A DNA stretch of 10,542 nucleotides. It comes from Alphaproteobacteria bacterium (GTDB lineage Bacteria > Pseudomonadota > Alphaproteobacteria > Micavibrionales > UBA2020). The DNA lies in NCBI GenBank assembly GCA_020853455.1, contig JADYYV010000142.1:1-10542 (forward strand), written 5' to 3'. Both the position numbers and the translations under genes were made by a program. Below, piece after piece: positions 6,493-10,542 of this stretch (the first letter of the stretch is position 1; each line of letters starts with the position of its first letter). A model generated the notes under the pieces. It did not search any database. It saw only the letters and a list, made by a program, of their open reading frames with translations, and was not told where the DNA came from.

Positions 6493-6523
6493 AGCCCCGT
6501 CGCTGCCGCGATGGGGCTTTTTT
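6493..6523 (+). terminator. Rho-independent terminator
   Basis: AGCCCCGTCGC (6493-6503) pairs with GCGATGGGGCT (6508-6518) through 11 bp with one G-T pair and a TGCC loop, followed by an unbroken T run at 6518-6523. A textbook intrinsic terminator 29 nt after the stop codon of the second small membrane protein gene. Confidence 0.93.
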
Positions 6524-6551
6524 CTGGGGCAAAGCAATACGCCGAAGGCCA

Positions 6552-6644
6552 TACCGGCGAAAGCCGGTAGCCAGTTTATAAAACCGATACCGCAATATTT
6601 CGAGATAGTAATTTTATAAACTGGATCCCGATTTTCATCGGGAT
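6552..6644. repeat. Nested palindromic element, REP/BIME-like
   Basis: Two hairpins flank a perfect 13-bp inverted repeat. Left hairpin: TACCGGC (6552-6558), GAAA loop, GCCGGTA (6563-6569). Then CCAGTTTATAAAA (6571-6583), a 28-bp spacer, and its exact reverse complement TTTTATAAACTGG (6612-6624). Right hairpin: ATCCCGAT (6625-6632), TTTC, ATCGGGAT (6637-6644). Read from the minus strand the right hairpin also has a GAAA loop and is followed by CCAGTTTATAAAA, so the element is two head-to-head copies of one unit: GAAA-loop hairpin plus CCAGTTTATAAAA. The two hairpin stems differ in sequence but both pair perfectly. This is the form of bacterial REP pairs (BIMEs) or a short MITE. It lies in the convergent gap after a terminator and after the last gene of the minus-strand dut operon, where it may also shape 3' ends. 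Confidence 0.85.
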
Positions 6645-6669
6645 GGGCGCTGGCGCGCAGGGAAAAGCT

Positions 6670-7089
6670 CTAGCGTGTTTTCAGACAGTACGCCTTGAAA
6701 TTATCCATCAGCTGCCGCCACAGGCTGCGGTATTGCTCGACAAGTTCGGCGCGCTGCTGGTCGCTAAAGATGTCCCAGCCGGACTGGCACATATAAAGGT
6801 TCGTGCCGTCGTTATAGCTGGAGAGCAGGAATTCGACGCGAGTCGGACCCGGCCATCCGTCATCGGTCCAGTTCAGCTGCAGGCGTGTGTTCGCTTCGAT
6901 CGCGGTGACAGTGCCGCGCGTGGTGTGCTCGATGCCGTTATGGTCTGTCCATGGCTGCAGCGTTTCGTCGCTTTCCTGCACATGCAGGTTCACGCCCTTG
7001 CCCCACCATTGCTGGATATGGTCGTGGCGCGTCAGGAATTCCCAGACGGCCTGACGCGGCGCGGCGATGAAAATATCGTATTCGATCAT
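6670..7089 (-). CDS. SRPBCC/AHSA1-type lipid- or ligand-binding domain protein
   Basis: A 139-residue single-domain protein of the START-like SRPBCC superfamily, AHSA1 type. These form a helix-grip cavity that binds hydrophobic ligands; the ligand here is unknown. Typical marks are an N-terminal strand YDIFIAAPRQAVWEFLT (4-20), the segment HIQQWWG (24-30), a central strand RLQLNW (69-74), WPGPTRVEFLL (79-89), and the long C-terminal helix around LVEQYRSLWRQLMDNFKAY (116-134). Length and order fit the family. It is the last gene of the dut-cysK operon: its ATG (7089-7087) overlaps the cysK stop in an ATGA, indicating translational coupling. No catalytic residues can be assigned. Followed on the minus strand by the palindromic element. 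Confidence 0.88.
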   Translation of the reverse strand: MIEYDIFIAAPRQAVWEFLTRHDHIQQWWGKGVNLHVQESDETLQPWTDHNGIEHTTRGTVTAIEANTRLQLNWTDDGWPGPTRVEFLLSSYNDGTNLYMCQSGWDIFSDQQRAELVEQYRSLWRQLMDNFKAYCLKTR

Positions 7090-8024
7090 CCTTCAAGGTC
7101 CTTGAACGGGGGGAGTGACAGGTAACGCTCCGCCATGCTGGGGATGATGGTCACGATCATCTTGCCCGCCATTTCGGGGCGTTTGCCGACCGCGATGGCG
7201 GCGGTGATGGCCGCGCCCGACGACACGCCGACGGGAATCCCTTCGGTTTTCGCGACATGGCGCATCATGGAATAGGCGTCATCGTTGGAAACGGGGATGA
7301 TTTCATCGATCAGCTTCACATCCAGCACGCCCGGCACGAAACCCGCGCCGATGCCCTGAATTTTATGCGACCCCGGCGGCTTGCCGGACAATACCGCGCT
7401 GTCGGCGGGTTCGACCGCGACGGTGCGGAAGGACGGCTTTTTCGCCTTCAGCGCCTGCGAGACACCCGTGAGCGTGCCGCCGGTGCCGACGCCGGAAATC
7501 AACACATCCGCCTTGCCATCCGTATCGCGCCAGATTTCTTCGGCGGTGGTGCGGCGGTGGATATCGGGGTTGGCGGGGTTGTCGAATTGTTGCGGGATGA
7601 AGCTGTTCTTGTGCTTCTCCGCCAGTTCTTTCGCGCGGGCGATTGCGCCGCTCATGCCCTTGTCGGCGGGGGTGAGGTCAAGCTCCGCGCCGAACAGGCG
7701 CAGCATCTTGCGGCGTTCGAACGACATGCTTTCCGGCATGGTCAGGATCAGGCGATACCCCTTTGCCGCGCAGATGAAGGCGAGGCCGATGCCTGTGTTG
7801 CCCGATGTCGGCTCGATAATCACGGTGTCTTTGTTGATTTTGCCCGATGCTTCGCCCGCTTCGATCAGCGAAATTGCAAGGCGGTCCTTCACGCTCGACA
7901 GCGGGTTGAAGAATTCCAGCTTCAGCACGATATCGGCCTTGATGCCGTGTTCGGCGGTCAGCTTGGGGATGCGGACGAGGGGGGTGTTGCCGATCGTCTG
8001 CCATATATGATCGTGGATGTTCAT
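7086..8024 (-). CDS. cysK: Cysteine synthase (O-acetylserine sulfhydrylase)
   Basis: PLP-dependent enzyme that makes cysteine from O-acetylserine and sulfide in the cytoplasm. The 312-residue product matches the usual length (310-323). Visible marks are IGNTPLVR (11-18), the PLP-lysine motif NPLSSVKDR with Lys46, the substrate loop PTSGNTG (72-78), the phosphate-binding loop GVGTGGT (178-184), GIGAGFVP (224-231), and GVSSGAA (266-272) near the pyridine nitrogen. The C-terminal motif reads IIPSMAERYLSL, where many family members have PSFGERYLS. No haem-binding or CBS domain is present, so this is not cystathionine beta-synthase. CysK and CysM cannot be separated with certainty by eye, but the length and motifs favour CysK. 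It overlaps dut upstream and the SRPBCC gene downstream by 4 nt each. Confidence 0.94.
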   Translation of the reverse strand: MNIHDHIWQTIGNTPLVRIPKLTAEHGIKADIVLKLEFFNPLSSVKDRLAISLIEAGEASGKINKDTVIIEPTSGNTGIGLAFICAAKGYRLILTMPESMSFERRKMLRLFGAELDLTPADKGMSGAIARAKELAEKHKNSFIPQQFDNPANPDIHRRTTAEEIWRDTDGKADVLISGVGTGGTLTGVSQALKAKKPSFRTVAVEPADSAVLSGKPPGSHKIQGIGAGFVPGVLDVKLIDEIIPVSNDDAYSMMRHVAKTEGIPVGVSSGAAITAAIAVGKRPEMAGKMIVTIIPSMAERYLSLPPFKDLEG

Positions 8025-8491
8025 GACGCTTTTTTCGCCGTTGTGCCGGTGGAACCGAAACCACCCGCACCGCGCGCCGTTTCATCGAGCTGCTCGACAA
8101 GGTTGAAGCTGACGCGCGTATATTGCGCGACGACCATCTGCGCGACGCGCATGCCACGTTCGACCGTGAAGGGTTCGGTGCCGAGGTTCGCCAGAATGAC
8201 TTTCACTTCGCCGCGATAATCGGCATCGATGGTGCCGGGGGAATTCAAAACCGTCACGCCGTTCTTGAAGGCAAGCCCGGAGCGCGGGCGCACCTGCGCC
8301 TCGTATCCTTCGGGCAGGGCGATGGCAAGGCCGGTCGGGATCAGCTGGCGCTCGCCGGGTTTCAGCGTCACGGGCGCATCGACCGCGGCCTCCAGATCGA
8401 CGCCCGCCGATAATTCGGTCGCGTATTTGGGCAAGTTCAGCCCCTTGGCGTTCGGCAGCTGGGTAATGGAAATGGCGACGGTTTTAGACAT
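8021..8491 (-). CDS. dut: Deoxyuridine 5'-triphosphate nucleotidohydrolase (dUTPase)
   Basis: Trimeric dUTPase that splits dUTP to dUMP and pyrophosphate, keeping uracil out of DNA and feeding dTMP synthesis. All five family motifs are present in the 156-residue product: I AGVDLEA (29-35), II RPRSGLA (68-74), III GTIDADYRGEV (86-96, with the catalytic Asp at about 90), IV RGMRVAQMV (112-120) and V RGAGGFGSTG (140-149). I chose ATG 8491 because GGAG (minus strand, 8500-8497) sits 5 nt upstream as a Shine-Dalgarno; the in-frame TTG at 8503 overlaps the edge of that site and is unlikely. First gene of an operon with cysK and an SRPBCC gene; the stop overlaps the cysK ATG by 4 nt. Upstream sequence is AT-rich but no convincing promoter was picked out. 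Confidence 0.97.
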   Translation of the reverse strand: MSKTVAISITQLPNAKGLNLPKYATELSAGVDLEAAVDAPVTLKPGERQLIPTGLAIALPEGYEAQVRPRSGLAFKNGVTVLNSPGTIDADYRGEVKVILANLGTEPFTVERGMRVAQMVVAQYTRVSFNLVEQLDETARGAGGFGSTGTTAKKAS

Positions 8492-8555
8492 AATATTCTC
8501 CAAAGGCGCGGTTTAGAATATATGTATTTAACCTACCTCGTGGCAGAATGACAAG

Positions 8556-8572
8556 GCGGCAGGCTATGCCGC
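8556..8572. repeat. Small hairpin in the divergent dut intergenic region
   Basis: GCGGCA (8556-8561) pairs with TGCCGC (8567-8572) around a 5-nt loop. It lies between the dut start and the start of the divergent secreted-protein gene at 8606 and could sit in the latter's leader or be an operator. No T run follows. Confidence 0.4.
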
Positions 8573-8605
8573 ATGAATTTTATAAGTTTATAAGGATGAA
8601 TTCTG

Positions 8606-8992
8606 ATGCGCCTGTTCCTTGGCCTGATGGCCGCCGCCCTGATTGCCGTTTCAACGCCCGCCGCCGCCTGTTCGCCCACGGTGAACCAGCTGTCGTTCAA
8701 GCAAAAAGCCGAAGGCAGCGATATCCTGTTCATCGGCGGGGTGGAGGAAGCGGGCGATGACTACGTCATCTTCCGCATCGGCAAATCCGGCAAAGGCGCA
8801 CCCGCCGCCGGCGAAACCATCCGCCTTGCGCATCAAGGCTACGGCACCTGCGGCGAACTGAAATTCGAAACCGGCGATGTCTGGCTCTATGCGGGTGACT
8901 CACCCCTCGGCGCATCCCGCAAGATCGAGGAGAAGGATCTGGAAGCGGAGATTGCGGCGGTGGTGGAGAGGTTGGATAGCGAGGGGAAGTAA
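8606..8992 (+). CDS. Secreted small protein, NTR/TIMP-like domain suspected
   Basis: A 128-residue protein with a clear Sec signal peptide: a hydrophobic core at about 3-16 and TPAAA (17-21) before Cys22. The -3 residue is Ala rather than Leu, so a lipobox is weak and ordinary signal peptidase cleavage is more likely, leaving Cys22 at or near the mature N-terminus. The mature part resembles NTR/TIMP-like OB-fold domains: N-terminal Cys, then SDILFIGGV (38-46), YVIFRIGKSGKG (53-64), and CGELKFETGDVWLYA (82-96), which matches the common CG-x-x-F-x-x-G-x-x-(Y/W)-L-x-Y-A signature. Cys22 and Cys82 could form a disulfide in the periplasm. A Glu-rich helix closes the protein. Shine-Dalgarno AAGGA (8592-8596) supports ATG 8606. 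The family call is from memory of the pattern and moderate; function is not predictable. Confidence 0.85.
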   Translation: MRLFLGLMAAALIAVSTPAAACSPTVNQLSFKQKAEGSDILFIGGVEEAGDDYVIFRIGKSGKGAPAAGETIRLAHQGYGTCGELKFETGDVWLYAGDSPLGASRKIEEKDLEAEIAAVVERLDSEGK

Positions 8993-9048
8993 AGCGCATT
9001 TGCGCGAGGCTCATAAAAACAGAAATAGCCTTCTCGGAACACCAATAA

Positions 9049-9570
9049 ATGGTTGGCGACATGAATAATATTAGGGGTGTTTTGAAAACAAACTTTTTAA
9101 AATTTACATTTGTATTTTTAATTATTTGTTTGCTCTGTTACCAAAGTTTATCGATTGGAAAATTTTGCTATTCCGAAAACAAATTTTTGAGCAAGCAAGA
9201 AATTATAGATCGTTATTTGTTAGGCCCTGACTGGATATTCATGACTCCGGAGCAAAGAACTGCAAAACTATTAAAATATAAAGATGTTCGACTTGAGTGC
9301 TGTTATGTAGATGAAGAATATGATCAGAGTGTTTGGGACGTTGTTCTTAATACCTTAATATTCTGGAAGTCGTATTACTCCATAGAGGCTTATGTTCTGA
9401 AGTCCGCACCTCCGGAAGCAGACGCACCTTATTATCATGAATTCGGCTTAATTGATTCATGTGGATATGGAGTTCCCGATGCCTTTGGTGAGTATATATC
9501 AGCCAGCGATTATTCGAATGCACTGAGCCATGTTAAGCGCTACAGGAAGGATCACGGCTATGCCGATTGA
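9049..9570 (+). CDS. Hypothetical AT-rich gene, signal-anchored membrane protein
   Basis: Unrecognised 173-residue protein with one hydrophobic segment at about 15-36 after a basic N-terminus, so an inner-membrane anchor or uncleaved signal with the rest probably periplasmic. The remainder is rich in Tyr, Asp and Cys (Cys40, 84, 85, 138) and contains DWIFMTPEQRTAKLLKYKDV (61-80). Base composition is strikingly different: I counted 186 G+C in 9061-9570, about 36%, against about 60% in neighbours; codons such as TTA, ATA and AAT are common. This suggests recent horizontal gain. Start is uncertain: ATG 9049 and ATG 9061 are in frame, and neither has a Shine-Dalgarno. It lies 56 nt after the secreted-protein gene. 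No homology is claimed; a chance ORF is unlikely given its length in AT-rich DNA and its coherent signal-anchor design. Confidence 0.7.
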   Translation: MVGDMNNIRGVLKTNFLKFTFVFLIICLLCYQSLSIGKFCYSENKFLSKQEIIDRYLLGPDWIFMTPEQRTAKLLKYKDVRLECCYVDEEYDQSVWDVVLNTLIFWKSYYSIEAYVLKSAPPEADAPYYHEFGLIDSCGYGVPDAFGEYISASDYSNALSHVKRYRKDHGYAD

Positions 9571-9601
9571 AGGTAAAGGAAGCGTCTAATTACTCAGCAA
9601 T

Positions 9602-9613
9602 GATAATATTATC
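9602..9613. repeat. 12-bp perfect palindrome
   Basis: GATAATATTATC is self-complementary and sits in the 94-bp AT-rich gap between the convergent AT-rich gene and ubiE. It could be a protein-binding site or chance in AT-rich DNA. No intrinsic terminator for either gene was found in this gap. Confidence 0.35.
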
Positions 9614-9664
9614 TCTAGGCGCTCTATATTTTCATCTCGCCAAAGCGTTGTATAGATGACGTGA

Positions 9665-10414
9665 TTACAGCTTATTCCCGATATGTATCGCCGCGATTCC
9701 GCCTGACAAATTCACGACTTTCACGTTTTCAAACCCTGCGGTTTCCAGACGCGCGGAGAGTTCGGCTTGTTTGGGGAACTGGCGGATGCTTTCGACGAGG
9801 TATTGGTAGCTGTCGCGGTCTTTGGCGACGATTTCGCCGATCTTGGGGATGATGTGGAAGGAATATTCGTCATACACCTTCTGCAGCGCGGCGTTTTTCA
9901 GGTGGCTGAATTCGAGGCAGAAGAATTGCCCGCCCGGCTTCAGCACGCGGTAGGCATCGGCCAGCGCGTTGTCGATATGCGTCACGTTGCGCAGGCCGAA
10001 GGCGATCGAATACAGGTGGAATTCGCGGTCGTCGAAGGGCAGGGATTCCGCGTTGCCTTCGACCCAGTCGAAGCCTTTTAAATATCCGCGGTCAATGGCG
10101 CGGTCGCGGCCGACCTTCAGCATTTCCTTGTTGATATCGCAGACGGTGATTTTCGCGGACTCGCCGGCCGCCTTGCGGTAGCGGAAGGCGATATCGCCCG
10201 TGCCGCCTGCGACATCCAGCAGCTTGCGGTTGGCGCGCGGGTGCATCATCTGCACGAAACGGTTTTTCCAGAGGCGGTGGATGCCGCCCGACATCAGGTC
10301 GTTCATCAGGTCGTAGCGCGATGCCACGTTATCGAACACGCCCTCGACCAGTTTGGTTTTGTCGGACGGGTTGACCTTTTTGTAACCGAACCAGTCTTTT
10401 TCCTTGTTCTGCAT
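9665..10414 (-). CDS. ubiE: Ubiquinone/menaquinone biosynthesis C-methyltransferase UbiE
   Basis: SAM-dependent C-methyltransferase of ubiquinone (and, where present, menaquinone) synthesis, acting on the demethyl quinone ring at the cytoplasmic membrane. The 249-residue product matches E. coli UbiE (251). Marks are VFDNVASRYDLMND (27-40) continuing into the UbiE signature YDLMNDLMSGGIHRLW (34-49), SAM motif I LLDVAGGTGD (65-74), the acidic site VCDINKEM, GNAESLPFDD, AFGLRNV, and the second signature RVLKPGGQFFCLEFS. The C-terminus NLSGGIAAIHIGNKL is typical of the family. I chose ATG 10414 because GGGGG (minus strand, 10424-10420) lies 5 nt upstream; an in-frame GTG at 10435 is within the preceding gene and less likely. 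It starts 2 nt after the upstream permease stop, so the two are co-transcribed. Confidence 0.96.
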   Translation of the reverse strand: MQNKEKDWFGYKKVNPSDKTKLVEGVFDNVASRYDLMNDLMSGGIHRLWKNRFVQMMHPRANRKLLDVAGGTGDIAFRYRKAAGESAKITVCDINKEMLKVGRDRAIDRGYLKGFDWVEGNAESLPFDDREFHLYSIAFGLRNVTHIDNALADAYRVLKPGGQFFCLEFSHLKNAALQKVYDEYSFHIIPKIGEIVAKDRDSYQYLVESIRQFPKQAELSARLETAGFENVKVVNLSGGIAAIHIGNKL

Positions 10415-10416
10415 GG

Positions 10417-10542
10417 TCACCCCCAAACTTTCCACATGGTGCGGATGCTGACGCAGATGACGAGCAGGCCGACAGCGATCATGAACGGTTTCACCGGAAT
10501 GCGTTTCGTAAGATACGCCGCGATGGGGGCCGCCAGCACGCC
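10417..10542 (-). CDS. C-terminal end of a TauE/SafE (TSUP) family permease (partial)
   Basis: The minus strand is open from the right edge to TGA at 10419-10417, giving 41 residues that begin GVLAAPIAAYLTKRIPVKPF and continue as a hydrophobic helix MIAVGLLVICVSIRTMW. The pattern of GG/GVLAAP, a short basic loop with a Pro, then a final membrane helix is the usual C-terminus of TSUP permeases (sulfite or organosulfur exporters). Only the last helix is visible, so the substrate cannot be given. The stop is 2 nt before the ubiE start, so this is an operon partner. Confidence 0.75.
   Translation of the reverse strand, partial: GVLAAPIAAYLTKRIPVKPFMIAVGLLVICVSIRTMWKVWG

Noticed and set aside
7257..8219. 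320-codon open frame antisense to cysK and dut
   Set aside because: It runs across two well-supported enzymes and their junction, and its translation has no family features.
8501..8503. TTG 8503 as the start of dut
   Set aside because: The GGAG just inside it fits as the ribosome site for ATG 8491, and dUTPase homology does not need the extra residues.
8540..8560. TGGCAGAATGACAAGGC as a sigma54-type promoter
   Set aside because: The -24-like TGGCA is there but the -12 element TTGC is missing at the required spacing.
8994..9005. GCGCA-TT-TGCGC as a terminator of the secreted-protein gene
   Set aside because: The stem is 5 bp with a 2-nt loop and no T run follows.

Overview
The window reads as the chromosome of a GC-rich (about 60%) Gram-negative bacterium, most likely an alphaproteobacterium. 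The evidence is a UbiE quinone methyltransferase, an alphaproteobacterial-style MutS with an Ala/Pro-rich N-terminal extension, and dut lying close to ubiE. That placement is an inference from protein style and gene order, not from a search. No rRNA, tRNA, CRISPR array, insertion sequence or prophage gene was seen.

Layout, left to right. (1) Positions 1-849, plus strand: the last codons of an unidentified gene, then two small unrecognised proteins that share a sequence module. (2) Positions 850-2465, plus strand: a 258-bp AT-richer leader with a possible 52-codon ORF and an attenuator-like hairpin, then a family 2 glycosyltransferase overlapping a GtrA-like flippase. The pair probably works in polyprenyl-phosphate-linked sugar transfer for the cell surface. 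(3) Positions 2466-5168, minus strand: mutS, whose stop codon directly abuts the gtrA-like stop. (4) Positions 5242-6523, plus strand: two single-gene units, each with a sigma70-type promoter and a downstream hairpin. They encode small membrane proteins of matching design that look like diverged paralogues. (5) Positions 6552-6644: a nested palindromic element resembling a REP/BIME pair. (6) Positions 6670-8491, minus strand: an operon dut - cysK - SRPBCC-domain gene, each junction a 4-nt ATGA overlap. (7) Positions 8606-9570, plus strand: a secreted protein resembling NTR/TIMP-like domains, then a 36% GC gene for a single-pass membrane protein that is probably a recent arrival. (8) Positions 9665-10542, minus strand: the end of a TauE/SafE-type permease gene followed 2 nt later by ubiE.

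Most of the window is housekeeping (mismatch repair, dUTP removal, cysteine synthesis, quinone methylation). The parts that deserve a second look are the palindromic element, the paralogous membrane pair, the tandem module in the first two genes, the leader before the glycosyltransferase and the AT-rich gene between dut and ubiE. I see no clear evidence of a new defence or mobile system.
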